Shown here: one piece after another, positions 33,249 to 46,980 of the stretch
Position numbering within the stretch: position 1 is the stretch's first letter
How the letters are laid out: every line of letters begins with the position of its first letter
From: Aurelia coerulea
Taxonomy: Eukaryota > Cnidaria > Scyphozoa > Semaeostomeae > Ulmaridae
Direction: 5' to 3'
Assembly: GCA_039566865.1 (NCBI GenBank)
Contig: CM076947.1
Span: 2,487,501 to 2,551,500, forward strand
DNA length: 64,000 nucleotides
Position numbers and translations under genes: made by a program
Notes under the pieces: model-generated
What the model saw: only the letters and a program-made list of their open reading frames with translations
What the model was told of the DNA's origin: nothing
Database searches by the model: none

Positions 33249-33866
33249 GAGAAAACCGCGGAGTATTGTTCTCGTTTGGTCCGCGTGTCCGCGTTGTCCG
33301 CGGTTTAGACCTGGCCGCTTCTTGTCTGGCTTTCTTGCATGTTTTAGTCCTGTTTCTTAATTCTTTGTTTTTTGGTCCCTTAATTTTTGCGGTGTTTGTT
33401 TCCTCGTTTCATGTTTCTTTGTTTCATGTGTGTTCCATTTCCTTGTTTCTTGCATTTTCTGTTTCTTAGCTGTTTGTTGTGGTTGCCCTCATTCTGATTT
33501 TCGCTTGTTAGGCCTCAGCCTCGTTGATTTCCCTGGCGAAGTGATCACTGCCTTCTCAAGGATTTGAGAACTACGACTACAGTGTGACTATTTTTCTCAA
33601 TCAGTGAATTGTTATCAGAATTGAAAATTGAAAAGTGAAAAATGAATTGAAAAAAAAACCCCACACTGTCATAGTTTCAAATGTGCATTGTGTGGGGTTT
33701 TTCGATTCGCTTTGCAGTAAAAATTTTTCGAGAAATATACACTCAAAAAGGTTTGAAATGCGAAGCTATGTCAAGAAATACGACATTGGGGATAATAAAA
33801 ATTGAACACACATTCATGATTGGATTTACTCATGCATGTAGGATAGAAAATTATTTAGGTCCACGA

Positions 33867-33915
33867 GGTCCGCGCTTTAGGATTTGCCCCTATGCAAAAT
33901 CCTAAAACGCGGACC
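33867..33915. repeat. Hairpin C (copy 2)
   Basis: Identical stem and CCCTAT loop to 9316-9364. Confidence 0.88.
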
Positions 33916-34130
33916 TTTTTTCGCGAACTTTTTTATTGTATGTTTATCAGGCCCCAATCTTTCAGGAGAGGAAAAGCCAACGTGTCTTTTGCCATTTCTT
34001 TTCACATTATCGTGCTCTAGTCGTAATTCTCAGCTCTCGTGAAATTGGACTTCGATCTCATTTCACACATGGTGTTATTGATTTCCGAGGGGTGATAAGC
34101 TTAGGCCCGCTTTTAGGCCTAATGAGGAAG

Positions 34131-34552
34131 CCCGGGGGGGTACTCATATATTTTTCAGTACGGGGACGTGCCGCCGAACAGGGTATCATTTTCAGGATTC
34201 CTACTCCGGGACAGGGTATCACTTTTGTATGGTCGGCTCCATGACAGGGTCCATATTTTGTATAATTGACTACGTATCGTCGTTGTAAGCCATTTGCACT
34301 CCGCGAATATGATTTAAATCGTTTGGATGGCAACATTTCCGCATTTTCTGATAGATTTCTATCAAATTTTTATCAAATTCCCAGGGCAGGCTACAATTTT
34401 GTATGAAGAAACCCAAGAATAGGGTATTGTTTTTAAAGTTTTACTCCGGGACAGGGTATCATTTTCGGGAATTTTACTCCGGGACAGGGTGCCTTTTCAG
34501 ATTTTCCAGCGGCCCGTCCCCGTATTTTCGTAAATCAAGTACCCCCCCCGGG
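34131..34552. mobile_element. C/G-run MITE (copy 2)
   Basis: Same ends and same flanking TGAGGAAG duplication. The left G-run is one base shorter than in copy 1. Confidence 0.88.
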
Positions 34553-34861
34553 TGAGGAAGTCATATCAAACTCATGGCTATTGCGAGAAACGGGTTTTAC
34601 TTGGAGATGATTCGGATTGCATCACTACGAATATGCCACGTATACAAGTAAAGAAATGAATCAGGATATCGTTGGTGTTGATATTTCATTTACTAGCTTC
34701 GTCCAAGATTTTTCAGACCCTAACTGGCGACGAGAGACTTGCACATACTGGGAGTGAAATGTGATTAGTACAGATCTTTTTCATCTCGGCAAGAAACAAC
34801 ATCGTGATGAATTTGCAAATCAGCGTTGGAAGCAGGAACTAAAACAAAAAAAGGTCCGCGA

Positions 34862-34910
34862 GGTCCGTGCTTTAGGATTTGCCCCTATGCAAAATCCTAA
34901 AATGCGGACC
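34862..34910. repeat. Hairpin D (copy 2)
   Basis: As at 10312-10360. The following 9-bp repeat array is one unit shorter than in copies 1 and 3. Confidence 0.86.
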
Positions 34911-35020
34911 TTTTTTCGCGGACCATTTTACCTCCTTGGTCTTGGTCTGCGAGGTCCGCGTGGTCCGTGAGGTCCGCGTTATAGACCTGGCCGATAATAT
35001 TCTTAACATTTGAATGATTC

Positions 35021-35659
35021 TGAGCCTGAATATTCTTATAAACAATATTCTTATAAAAAAGAGTGTATGCCAGGTAACCATTAGATATTTCTTTGGCTGC
35101 TATCAATTGTTGGCGCTCAAACATTGCATCCTTTTGTCTCTTTGTTACTTCTTGGAGTACATCTGGTCAGCTGGGATACCCATCTTTGGGTGCTGTGGAC
35201 AAAGATCAGAAAATATCTTTTTTCACAGTCTCACTGTCTTTCCAAAAGAAGAACTTCACATAGACAGATATGCCTTGGCCCTTTCCTGTCATTAGATTGA
35301 TGCTTTCCTTTGCTGTGTGCTTGCTCAATCATTTCTGAAACTTGATCAGCTTCAATTTTAAGGATTCTTGCGATAACTTCTACAAGAATTCACTCTGTTT
35401 GGTCCCATGTTTTGTGGGGTACCTCTTTAATTCCCTTACAAATTAGGGTTGAGCGCATTGAGTGATTAATTTGGTCATCCAGAGTGGCACTTAGATTAGA
35501 CTTCTTTAAGCTGAATAGGGCATTTGCCAAATCTGGCTTCTGCCTCTGGGCTATTTCAGTGGTTTTTTGCATGTCCAGCTTGATTTCCGTAAATTTACTG
35601 TGCATCTCTCTAAGGATGTCATCCTTTTGTTCATTCAACAGAGACTGCTGTTGAATCAT
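35021..35659 (-). pseudogene. LINE ORF1-like remnant (copy 2)
   Basis: The peptide from MIQQQSLLNE to HKTWDQTE is identical to copy 1, with the same downstream frame break. Confidence 0.6.
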
Positions 35660-35730
35660 GGCCTGAAAAAATTATGAACGAGGAAGAAGAGTTCTACTAC
35701 CATAAGGAATATTACATTCGATTTTGTGAT

Positions 35731-36014
35731 AAGCAATAAGTCGAGAGAGCAGAGCAGACAAAAGAATTGAGAAAAGGAGGAAAGAAGCAGAATCCAACAA
35801 AGTTACACCGGAGTGCCAGGAAGGAAATTTGTCTACATCAACGAGCCTTGATTCATTAGAACAGTCATCTTTTCGCAGATCAGCACGACTGTTCGAAAGG
35901 ATTGAAACCCGGGAGATTATCGAACAAAGACCATCAAAAAACGCTAGAAGCAAGCATGTTCTTTCGGAGCAGTGTATTATATGCAAGAAGAAATATGTCT
36001 ATGTTACTGATATG
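35731..36014 (+). pseudogene. Zinc-finger-like gene 1, first exon only (copy 2)
   Basis: The exon encodes the same RRSARLFERI and CIICKKKY segment, but its donor is changed from GTAGGT to TTAGGT at 36015. All later exons are deleted. It cannot make the copy 1 product. Confidence 0.6.
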
Positions 36015-36319
36015 TTAGGTACGCAACTTTGTGAGACACTGTTGTTGTCAAGATAGTCAGTATTTGGGGCTATTAACAAGCAGAGAATAAGTACATGATG
36101 GTTGACAGTATTAGAAAAGTTTCTATTTTGTAATTCAATTTAACTTTTCAAGGGAGAATATCAATCTGCTCTTAAATTGAGACACATTTTCAAGGTATTG
36201 GGCATAAAATCTTATCACATCTCCATATCACACAATAATGCATTCATGTTTCCGTTCTCCAGATCCTTAGCAAATAAATATCCTACATTTTTTGTGAGCT
36301 TCAAATATAGCATATCTTT

Positions 36320-36483
36320 ATGGCGCGCCAAACCGGCCACAAACATTTAATTTGTTGACAGCAATGTATGATAAGTTGTCGATCATGTATTGATTTTTGT
36401 TGACGGATTTTACATTTTTGCAGACACATTTTACATTTTTGCAGATACAGTTTACATTTTTGCAGATACACTTTGTAGTTTTG
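36320..36483. mobile_element. Left remnant of the foldback element (copy 2)
   Basis: It begins ATGGCGCGCC after ATATCTTT and ends in TTTG at the deletion point, where GAGACTCATAACTGC of gene 2 follows. It holds three units of the 21-bp tandem repeat, against four in copy 1. Confidence 0.85.
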
Positions 36484-38544
36484 AGACTCATAACTGCAGA
36501 GCAAGCCAAGTGCAATCCATCTCTAGTTCAGGTTGGAATGAAAATATGCACTAACTGTAGAAAACAGCTACAAAGACCGCAATGTATGGTCGACGAGCAA
36601 CCACTCGAGAATCAGCACTCAGAAGAGGAGGATAACTTTGTTCCACCTGAAATCGAATTTGAAAACTTAAATGAAACTTTAGGGCTAATTGGGGAAAGCC
36701 CTTTGAGTCAACAAAAGGTAAAGTCAAGATCTCGCTACCTTCCTCAAATTAAAGGGGCCCATTAGCCATGTACGAAGAACGCTGGTACAGAACAAAGTTT
36801 AAAATAGCTTAGGGTAAATGCTTCCAAATAGCCATTGCAGACAGAAAAGAGCACATGGTGACCTTCAGATGGGAGCAATGAGCTTCTTTGAAGCTGTGGC
36901 AATTCCGATACTTTTCTTGTTTCATATTTCTATTCTATACTGGAGGGGGCAGTCCTTCAGCACACAAGGACTAGTTTTTAAGGGGTCCTCACATCCCTTG
37001 TTCGACCTAAAAGGAAAACATGTGGATTGATGCTTGTACAGCGGCACAGAGTCAACTCGAGTCAACTGTAATATTTGCCCCAAGGAAGTAAAATTTCAAA
37101 ACAGACGTTCATTTACCCCATCAAGTTATTGATTGATGCCTGACGCGAACAGTCCCGTGTCAGGTTTCAAATGCAGTTACAGCATCTGCGATCTACAATA
37201 AACCTTTTTGATATTCTAGAAAAATCTGAATCTACAACATTTTTTATAGATTTTCTAGAATTTTGGAATGTGTACGATAGTGAAGCTCTAACCCAACTCA
37301 GCCTGCAAGTATCTTCGAGGTCGAACGCGGCGACCCCTGCGGTGGCACATAAAAGTAATGTAGCCATTGTGGGATTTGCCTTTGAAGCAGAAGTCCGGGT
37401 ACCAATGAAGATATTTATTTCCAGTATCCAAAATTGTTGAATTGAAAATCTGCCAACACTTTGGTAAATAGAGCAACATGCAATATGGTTAATGGGCTCA
37501 TTTGTGGTCGAATTGGACATGAATCGACTGCGTCACAACGTTTCTTCTAGAATTTTCGTTGATCACATGACATCGAAAATAATTAGTGCAAATGGTTTGT
37601 TTTCCTGCCAAAAAATTCTCAGCAAATGCAGTGATCTGATGGTGCGGAGGCGCAGCAACAACACAGCTGTTGGCAACTGATTGCATTCTTGGCATTCTTA
37701 GCTGGTTCGCGGACAGTTAGTTAGTTAGTGCGTTACACCACCTCACTCCTATATGTACTCGTTTTACTTCAACAATAAAAGAAAGAAAGTGCAAGACGCC
37801 CTTGAAAGAAAGTTTGATGCTGCATGTGGCTCCTCTCCGTCATTGAGTATGGATGTTTCTTCAGATGAGGAAGATGGAATGCCAGCAGAAATTGTGCAAA
37901 AGCTAATTGCAAAGTTCCACAGCACTGAGAGTAGAAGCGAAAAGATAACTGTTTTGATTATTTTTGCGCAAACATGGAGTTGAAGGAAAATGATGTCCAA
38001 ATTTGCCTGCTCTCAAAGAATGGCTACACAAGCAAAGCATTTATCATTTGAGAAAGGCATACTTGCTACCCCAAATCCAAAAACTGGAAAAAAGTTGCCT
38101 GAGAATGTTTCAGTGGATGTAGAAAACTTCTATCGGCAAGATGATATCAGCAGAGTCATGCCTGGAAAAAAGGATTGTCTAAGTATTTCTCGAGACGGCA
38201 AGAAGAGGCAATTTCAAAAAAGACTAGTATTAGGAAATCTTAAAGAAATTTATGAAACGTTCAAATCACAACATCCATCCATGAAGATAAGCTTCTCAAA
38301 ATTTGCAATGGTAAGACCAAAAGAATGTGTTTTAGCTGGAGCAAGTGGCACTCATTCTGTTTGCGTTTGTACTACCCATAACAACGTAAAATTGATGATG
38401 AATGGATCCATGATGGCATCTGTGACAGCTAGTACAAGCCATTATGTACAGCGCGTCGCCCAAGAAGAAAACAATGGGAGACTTGATGTACGTACACACG
38501 AACCTGCGCAGACGCATAAACAGGGACTCTGCTATATTTGCTAA
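36484..38544 (+). pseudogene. Gene 2, 5'-truncated and with a stop (copy 2)
   Basis: The start codon and first about 32 codons are removed by the deletion; the frame now runs in from foldback DNA without an ATG. The donor of the first exon (36718) remains. In the second exon CGA has become TGA at 37981-37983, within QTWSRRK. The downstream part with SFSKFAMVRPKECVLAG stays open to 38544. Confidence 0.7.
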
Positions 38545-39198
38545 ACATTTAGGCCCCTTCGTCATTCCTCTACTCGGTGGGGCACTGCTGAGTTGGTTTT
38601 TGTAGGAATTGAAATCTTTTATTAATACTGTTTACATTGCTTTGCTACGATAACATTAATTCAAAGGAAGGAGTGACTGATAATCGGAAATTGTCTCTTT
38701 CCTTTCCATTCTGTCTGCCTGAACTTGAAAACCATCGAGTTGATAGGATTATGGACAACCTGTGGTACTTTGGTATTACGTCAATCTATTATGATCTATT
38801 TGAGTGAACAATCAGCAAGTCCAACATTTGAAAGAAGAGGCACTTCCGCGTTGACAGAGAACAATCGTTTCAAGCCAGTGACAAACCCAAACAATACATT
38901 GTTTTCAATTCAAGTTTATTATTTATTATAAAGCTTCCAGACAACAGAATGCCTCGCTTCGATGACGAGGCGATATCAAATAGCGCAGGAAATTCTACAA
39001 AGTTGGCGCCGTCGCAAGGGCATAAATAATTCCTTTTCCAGATAAAATTCTTAACATTTCCCGAGCAACTAAGACAAATGACTGTTTAGTTCATGAATAA
39101 GAAATAAATAACAAACATTAGGGAAGATTTTCATGGAAAATTTGATGAAAAGTTGATCGTCATAAATTGCATACCATTGATTTTATGCATTTTATGAT

Positions 39199-39573
39199 AC
39201 GCATATTTTTTATAAGAAACCGCTGATGAGAAACGGTAGGCTCAATTTTTCCAAAGTTAAGAAACAACCCTACCTAAATTTAAAAAGCTAAGAAACTTGT
39301 GTAATTTGCAGTTTTAATTTTCCCATTCCCACCGTACAGTTTAAAGCAACGGTTTGTACATTTTTTTAGTGCGAATTATGTTATTTACTTGTTTGAGATC
39401 GTGTTTGAGATCTTACCAAGTAATTTTGGAGCCCTCTTGAGAAAACCAAACTAACTCTACACTTCCAGCATAAAGAATGTAAGAAACACGTAAGAAACTT
39501 TTTGTAGCAAAATAGCCCAAAACTTTAAGAGACTGCCTAGCCCCGGACCATAGTTTCTGATAAAAAATGCGTG
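39199..39573. mobile_element. Mariner-type MITE (copy 2)
   Basis: Same element and position in the unit as 18226-18600. Confidence 0.76.
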
Positions 39574-39991
39574 TATTCCTGCAGTGCTTTACAATGTGAC
39601 ATGCTGAATATCTTGCAAATGAAAAACGATCAAAATTTACAAGTAATTTGGAAGAAAACTAGAATGAAAATTATTGTTAGCTACTAATTACGGTGGATAT
39701 AATCATATGATACGATGAATATGAACGAGAGAATCACCAATATCGTAAAGTTAAATAGGCTTTTTCACAAAATTTTAATGTGGGAGACAATTTTGTGTCA
39801 AAGCCAAGCCTTTTTGGCCTTCATATGAGAAGCATTTTTTGCCACAAACAGATTTTCACATGGGAATTTTTAAATCAATTCTTGTATTGCGCAATTCTCT
39901 CTTGCATTTATATGACAGTCCTCAGAACATTTCTGTAAGGCAAGTGAGGGCCAGGTCGGGGCCAGATAATTGATAGATTTGTATTGCATAC

Positions 39992-40195
39992 TTAGATTTG
40001 AGTAATAGGCTTTGCAGCAGCATCATATCTGCTGCTAATAACTATTCTTACAGCCCAATTTTGAAGTTTTTGTCGTTCATTTATAGCTATAGAGCCACAG
40101 ATGATCTCCCACACAGGGCACTCAGCATAGCAGTCAGTGTCTAAAGTATTTTGTACATGTTTTGTATCAAGACTTTTGCACATGTTTTGTATCAT
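39992..40195 (-). pseudogene. LINE reverse-transcriptase fragment (copy 2)
   Basis: The peptide is identical to that at 19019-19222. Confidence 0.6.
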
Positions 40196-40387
40196 GGGAA
40201 GAAGGAGATAGTTTCCAGTGTTGAGTATTGATCTTATTAATAAACAAGTTTGGTTTGCTTCAGAATTAAAGAACTTTTTTATGTTTTTTTATTTATTTGG
40301 CATAAGTCGCATAAGTAAAACTCAAATAAACGGGAAGGTTCAATTGAAGTGCCCCCTCTGGTATAAATGTCTAAAATGTGATCGCTA

Positions 40388-41513
40388 TTACGCATTACGT
40401 TCTTGCCTGCACAATGAGCAATAATCATCTTGTCCTTCGTTGTTTTCTTCGTGACAAGCCTTGTGTAACCAAATGTCACATCCAGAGCACTGTAACCACT
40501 GCACTATACTATCATTCGTTCGATCATTCTCCTCAAAACATACTCCGCAGACGTTTGGAACAGTTTCCTCTAAGATTTCCCGTATTTGTTCTTTTTCCTC
40601 CATTGTCGGTTTGGTCAACGATTTCTTCTTCTTTGTTGTTTTCTTTTTTGTGCTATAAAATCTAGGCTGCTTGTCAAAAGTTTTGTTCGATGGAAACTTT
40701 TGGGTTATTTCTAGTTGCTGAATGGTTTCATTTGTGACGGAGATTCCATTTAGTACTGTTAATGCATTGCTTATATGTGCTCGGGCTGCGTTCAATGCCC
40801 CGCGATTTCTACATTCTTGCATACGGTTTACAAACACATCAACTACTCCAGCAATGTTCTTTTTAAGTTCCTCACACGAGTCGTCTTTCAGCATTGGATC
40901 TCTAATCTGACTTTCAAAGTATGATCTCTCATTCTCAATTACTTCTGCTTCATTCTCTAGAAATGCAGTCACAGTTTGCGCTTGTTCCGTGTTAAGGTTT
41001 GCTGTATGTACAGAATGGATGTGTTTGCAGGGTACCAAATGTATAACAAAGTCAGGACACGAACAAGTATACTCGTGAATGCAAACACCACAACTACTGC
41101 ATTTCATCTTACATTGATCACAGTCAGACTCTTTTATCACTGAGTAGATCACATTCTCCAGTGTTGGTGAAGGGAACTTCCATTCGTTTTCTGATACTCT
41201 CTCTACATCATTTGTTTGCAATGATAATGAATTCTTATGTCTCTTGTCAATCTCTTTAATTTTGTTGGTTCGCTTTCCTTTTTCCAATTTCTCCCAAGCT
41301 TCGAATACCTTATCCCTCGCAATTTTTAACAACGCACCGAGTAAATGGTCCACCCTTTTGTTTTGTTTCCTCTGGAAGTAGCAAGTTTTCAGTACACGAT
41401 GAAAATTTTCAAGAGCCATATTTGTATTGGCAGCTGTTGAAGCCCTGTAGCAATAGGCCCACATCTTTTGGCGTTTCAAAAACTCAGCCTTGAAATAGTC
41501 ATAAAAGGTAGGT
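40388..41513 (-). CDS. MULE transposase C-terminus: SWIM and PHD (copy 2)
   Basis: Three substitutions against copy 1: FQRKQNKR, NDSIVQW and KACHEEN. None touches a zinc ligand of the SWIM or PHD finger. Confidence 0.84.
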
Positions 41514-42075
41514 TAGCGGTCTTCAGCAAAGGCGCAGAATTCTTGCAGCTTTTCTTAAATTCTTTCTGGTCGGTTTCGATTTGGAGAACCTTGACAATTT
41601 TATAAAGGTTAACTTGCTCTGTAATATTGTTTACGTTTCGATAAATGTTTGTACGTAGTGACTTGTCAACATGCCATGCACATAAAAGCTGTCGTTTTGG
41701 AGGTGGAAAATTTCTCGTCCATGCATTGTAGAATGCCTCTGCATCGTCACTCATAAAATCCGTTACTTCAACGTTTCCGATTCTTTCCTTCAATGCAGCG
41801 AAGAAAGGATCCAATGAGCAAACATCTTCTCGATTAGAAATAAGCCATGCCACGGGTACACCCTCACCATATTCATCTTTAACGAGTACCGTGACCAACA
41901 GAAAATCATATCCCGTTGTACAGTGTGTTGAATCGAGACACACCAGCTTTGAAGCATGTTTTTTCATTGTGTCCTTCTGAAACTCTGTTTGAATTCCAAG
42001 GAGGAAGTCGCTCTGTGGAAGGCCATACTTTAGTTCTCCTTGTGGCTTGTAACAAAGAACACTATCGTACTCCGT
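41476..42075 (-). CDS. MULE transposase DDE core (copy 2)
   Basis: The peptide is identical to copy 1 through both Asp motifs and CAWH. The same frame changes bound it on both sides. Confidence 0.84.
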   Translation of the reverse strand, partial: TEYDSVLCYKPQGELKYGLPQSDFLLGIQTEFQKDTMKKHASKLVCLDSTHCTTGYDFLLVTVLVKDEYGEGVPVAWLISNREDVCSLDPFFAALKERIGNVEVTDFMSDDAEAFYNAWTRNFPPPKRQLLCAWHVDKSLRTNIYRNVNNITEQVNLYKIVKVLQIETDQKEFKKSCKNSAPLLKTANLPFMTISRLSF

Positions 42076-42689
42076 CTCTTAGATCGTTTACCCAGCAATG
42101 CACACTAGTTGCATCTTGCGAATGTTTTTGAACGTGAGTGATGTTGAACTGGTGCATTATGTTGTGAATATCTTGCTTGCTAGTTAGATGGTCCCTGTTT
42201 AAGTCTGCGCCAAGATTGTCACGAATCTCATCAAGAATTGCCTCCACAGGAATCTTCCTTGCCAACTTGCCAGCAATGTTTGTCCGCAGCTCCTCCGAAA
42301 TCCTTAAATGTCCCAGTCTCGTATCATGCCCAACATGGGACAGTGAATGTTTTACCTGGACTTCTTTCGTATCATTATCAATAGTCACCCTCATGAAGGC
42401 ACAACACTTTTCATCAATTTTTGATGACCCTTGAATCTTAAATGCTCTTTTTCCATCCCCGCGTTTTCTTACATTACCTGTTCTGTTGCAATAAAACCAT
42501 ACAGTTGTATGGCGCACACCTTCTCTCGCTTGCCTGTGTTGAACAAACCAAGAATTTGTGTTCTTTTCGACATCCTTTTTCCAGGCCAAGAAGTCGTCGT
42601 ACGTTTGCAAATTGGTGGTTGTAATTACTGCTTCTCTTTTGTGGTACCCTGATAAATGAGTCACCAACTCAACCAGATTATTGCACCTG
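42062..42689 (-). CDS. MULE FLYWCH/FAR1-like region (copy 2)
   Basis: One substitution against copy 1 (VEAILDE for VEAVLDE). The acceptor and zinc-ligand positions are unchanged. Confidence 0.74.
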
Positions 42690-43746
42690 TAAGATCAATC
42701 GTACATTTACAACTCAACGAAAAATAATATATACAAATGTCAAATCGAAGTGGCCGCTGCATCCTTAAGTACTCTATTGTCCTTTCGAGGTTTGCTTCTT
42801 GATTTGAAGCTTTGCTCGTGTCGTAACCGTCATTTGAAGAAAACAAGGCTTCTACTGGACTTGCTCCGAGTCTTGCTCTGGATCAATGTGGTAACTGCTA
42901 ACTATCTGTGGCCAAAAGAGCAATCATCAGAGGAAGTCCTCCACTAAGATGCTGCATCATCCCTCCAGACCATGGTTTCGTCTTACAAACTATATTTTTC
43001 TTTTCAAACTTATCTATACCGGTTGAGTCAATAGAAAGGTCCGGAGTTTGAAAGAATTCTGCTCCCTCAGTATTAAAGCAATAATATTGAAAACTGTCTT
43101 GTTTTACTCCCAATGTGTCAAATTAGGTTCAGCAATTTACCCAGCTTTAATCGGCCATTCCTTTCTGTTGATATGAGACATTTTCTCAGAACGCCCTTTT
43201 CGAAAACCTGCAAAAACGAAAGAAAACGACAAACAAATTCTCCCTTACTTTTCCAAATTAGTCTCCCAAATTCTTCCTAGCAGTAACGACACTCGCATGC
43301 ATTCATGCATTGTGTCCTCTTGGGAGAATGGCATCCTCCTGCATAAGTTATTAATACTAGTGGGGAGACATTTTCATTCCCCTAAAATGATAGCACATGC
43401 TAAAGCGTCGCAAGTCATTGCTTATGATTTTAGCACACATTAGGGAGGATTGCTCATGATTTTAGCACATTTTTCAAGGTTTCTCGAAGGGACATATTTT
43501 AGAAAATCTACTGTAAAATCTTACGGTGCGACCGATTTCAGCCAGGAAAATTTCTAAAAGTTTTTGAACATGTTAGCTATTTAACTAGATATTGAAAAAT
43601 ATAATTGCTTATATATTCAGGGAGTAGCAGCCTTTCAAACACCGGGCCTTTCTTGACTCACAAGGTATAGATTTGTATTTGTCCTTTTCCTGTGTTTTCC
43701 GTGGAGCGGGCACCTCTAAGGGAACCATTATGGAAATATAAATTAC

Positions 43747-43895
43747 CTGTAATCCTTGCAAAGTGGACATCTAACGTGGTTTTGACTCTGTGGCTTGTGG
43801 TTGTGTTTTCGCTTCTTGTGCTTATATAAACAATTTCGATCGCTTAATATCAGGTCGCAGAATGGACATTGGTATATTTTGCCTCCACCATTTTT
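43747..43895 (-). CDS. C2H2 zinc-finger exon (copy 2)
   Basis: Unchanged against 22774-22922, with both splice sites kept. Confidence 0.74.
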
Positions 43896-44423
43896 CTAAA
43901 TTTGAAGAAAAAATACATTATGCATGAAGTCATTCGATTGTAGATGTAGGATTCATGAAAAGGGTACACAAATTTACGCAATGTATTTCATCAGGTTTGT
44001 CCCTCGCTTCTTTCGGTGCAACAAGATTAATTAGTGGCTAATTTTTCATTTATCACTTGTGCAAATTACCTGTTTCAGCTTCCTGTGGAAAGAAATTGCC
44101 ACCAAATATGTGAAGGACGGTTACTTTGTGGGATTATCATCATGCTACAAGATATGCTAGATGCAAATAGCAAATTCTCCAAAAAGTAAATTGATGCACA
44201 AGTGAAAAGACGGAAAATATCAATTACCAAGAGCAATTGATTCAAAAACACTATACTACAGATTAATCTAAACTCAATTCTCAGTTATTCCACGGAGGAA
44301 GTGCGCTTAGAACTTTCATCACTATTTCAGTTCATACCAATGCAATATTGACGACACCGCTGACAGCATAGCGTAATCGAATTCCAGCCAGAAAATTAGG
44401 AAGCAAATGAAGGATTAATTTAC

Positions 44424-45176
44424 CTGTTTAACTTTAGATTGGTTATATCCTCCAAGTGTTTGATCATCCTGACTTCTAATGCCACCATTATCTCTGATTG
44501 TCACCTCACTTTCGGGATGTTCTTCGCTGTCACCTCGCCTCTCATCTTTAAATCCATTTTTATCATTGTCGTTACCTTTGTTCCGTCTACCATTGCCTCT
44601 TCCTTTTAAACCACCAGCTTTCTTCTGTTTCTCGCCGCCTCCTTCTTCAATATCATCACCCTCATCCCGTCTCGCATCATTGTCTCTTCCGATCAAATCA
44701 CCACCCTCGTTCCGTTGTTCGTTGTCTCTTTCGCTAATATCACCACCCTCGTACCATTTCACATCATTGTCTCTCCCGATCAAATCACCACCATTGGTCT
44801 GTCTTTCGTCGTCTCTTTCGCTAATATCACCACCCTCGTACCATTTCGCATCATTGTCTCTTCCGATTAGATCACCACCTTCGCTCCGTCTACCATCGTC
44901 TCTTTCGCTCATATCCTGTAAATCATTGCCCCATCTCTTATCCTTTCTTCCACTTAAATAGATACTTTTTTCCTGTTTTTGGCTCTTCCTGCCACTACTT
45001 GTGCCTCGTCGTTCCTCTTTCTGACCATCTACTTCGCTATCTATATCCTTATGTTTTTTAGCTTCCCTTTTGCGACCATTCCTAACATAGTTCCCATTCG
45101 CATTTTCTTTTTCTGAGTCAGTCTTGTTTTTTCGGAATTTCTTGTCATTTTCCTTCTCTCTGAATTTTCTAAACTC
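44424..45176 (-). CDS. Charged repeat tract (copy 2)
   Basis: Three 29-residue repeats instead of four; the missing unit is the RRNEGGDLMGRD one. The upstream reading frame is open here from EFRKFREKENDKKFR, without the TAA of copy 1. Confidence 0.75.
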
Positions 45177-46555
45177 TTCTCTTCCTGACTTGTGTATGAA
45201 TGTTTGTGACTAAGAACTTTCCTCAGCGTCCCTCTGGCTCTAAGAATTCCAACACCCTCTTCATTCAATTCGATGCGGCTAAATGGCATTTCTGTTTCTG
45301 TTGCATGTCGTTTTCGGTGACTGGAATCTTTCAGCAGATTAAATTCGTTTTCTATACTTTCAACTGCTTCAGGGAGAATTACAAGGCAGCCCTCTCTAAA
45401 CTTCCCGTCTACCAGAACTTGACCGAGGCACTTGCGGATATATTCTGGGTGGTCCGATGGCGATCGAAACCACAAGGCTGGATGTTTGATTTCTTGTTGG
45501 GTTTCCTTCAGAGTTGTCCAAATCCTAGGATATATGACAGCAATGGCTGCCGTGAAAACAGAAATTATTCCGCATATGTTACTGCATCTTTGTAATGGTA
45601 AATTAACCAGACATCTGCCTCTGCAATGATGTTTGCCAAATTCATCGATATTTTCCGACAAGTGAGCACATCTTATAAGATTTGGATTCCTCATTCCAGG
45701 TTTTGGTACCGACTGGCTGCAAACACTTTCTAATGCTGTGAGAACCGGCATCAAGTCGTTGTTCAAGTAACGGGGGACTGGCCATGCTAGTGTGTCACAG
45801 TATAGGTATCTCTTCGATTTAAGATCAATATCGAGTAGTGCCCAGTGGTTGCCATTTCTGTTGCAGTCAGCAACAAATGTTTCTCCTTTTCCATCTTTAC
45901 CCACATTTAACAGGATGAAGAGATGATCAAGATTCGATTTCAACGTATCCAGCTGGAGGTAGAACCTCAACTGCTGCTCAGTGATATTTCCTATTCCGTT
46001 CAGAATGATAACACGTGAGGAAGTTCCCATCTTGTTCAATAGCTGCACAAAAGCCTGGAGCAAACCTAAGGTTGCCCATCGATTACAGCAAAGGGAAACT
46101 ATGTCTCGAACAAGAGTGTAGCGGTAGAACACAACCTTGCCATTGTGATATTCTAACAGTTTGCACTGAAGCTGTTCCAAGCTACGTTTGTCTAGGTTTG
46201 GACATACCTTGGATGGGCACACTACGTCTTTCTGAAACCAAGCTTCCTCCTCGTAGATCTCTCTTTGAATATCTCGAAGCTGGTGAAGTCGCTTCATGAT
46301 TAGCAATTGGTTTATTCCAAACACCCCAATTTGGTTCAGATGAACTGTTTTCATAGTGCCCTTCATCTGGGTGAGAACTTTGATGAAAGATTCACACTCT
46401 GTGAGAGACGGAATGAAATCGAGGCTCCATATATTTTCTTCAGCCTCCTCACTTGAAGGGGACAGAGCATAAGTTGTCACTTGACGTATTGAAGGGAATT
46501 TGATACCATCCAACAATTTTCGTGAAATGTTTTCACTTTCTTTTTGTAGTAGTAC
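45177..46555 (-). CDS. Ulp1-type protease region (copy 2)
   Basis: Two substitutions against copy 1 (NISRKL for NIPRKL and SERRKM for SERSKM). The His, Asp, Gln and Cys are intact. Confidence 0.83.
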
Positions 46556-46902
46556 CTGAAACAAATGGCATGTATTTATAATCTCTAAAGTCACTCTCTG
46601 TCTAGATATCAAAAGACAGCGTTGCCTAGCAAACAGTAAGATTGCCATTCAAGAGACTAGACTGATAACGAGTGCCTAGCTGCATCGTATATCAAACATG
46701 AGTCATGCCATATTCAGTGGTGATGCAATTATTATCACAAGATGAAAACAGAACTTTATCAAACACACTTAAATTAACCTCAATTCTCTGGCCTTAGTTG
46801 TTAATTTTTTTTCGAATTAAGGCCGCTTGCCTTTCAGAAGCAATTCCAATTTTATTATGGACTACGGAGTGTCTCCTTTGATGTCTTAGATGATATATTT
46901 AC

Positions 46903-46980
46903 CTTCAGAGCATATTTTTCATCTTCGCTTCGATCAGCTGTCGTTGTTGCAATTCTGAAGATATTTTTCTCTGAGCAAGA
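46903..46980 (-). CDS. Exon 2 of the MULE gene (copy 2)
   Basis: Same sequence and splice sites as 26017-26094. Confidence 0.68.

Noticed and set aside
36397..36765. Chimeric 122-residue frame joining foldback DNA to gene 2 in copy 2, and the same at 58143-58511
   Set aside because: The frame is open but begins at a TTG. No ATG precedes the gene 2 part, so a new fusion protein is unlikely.
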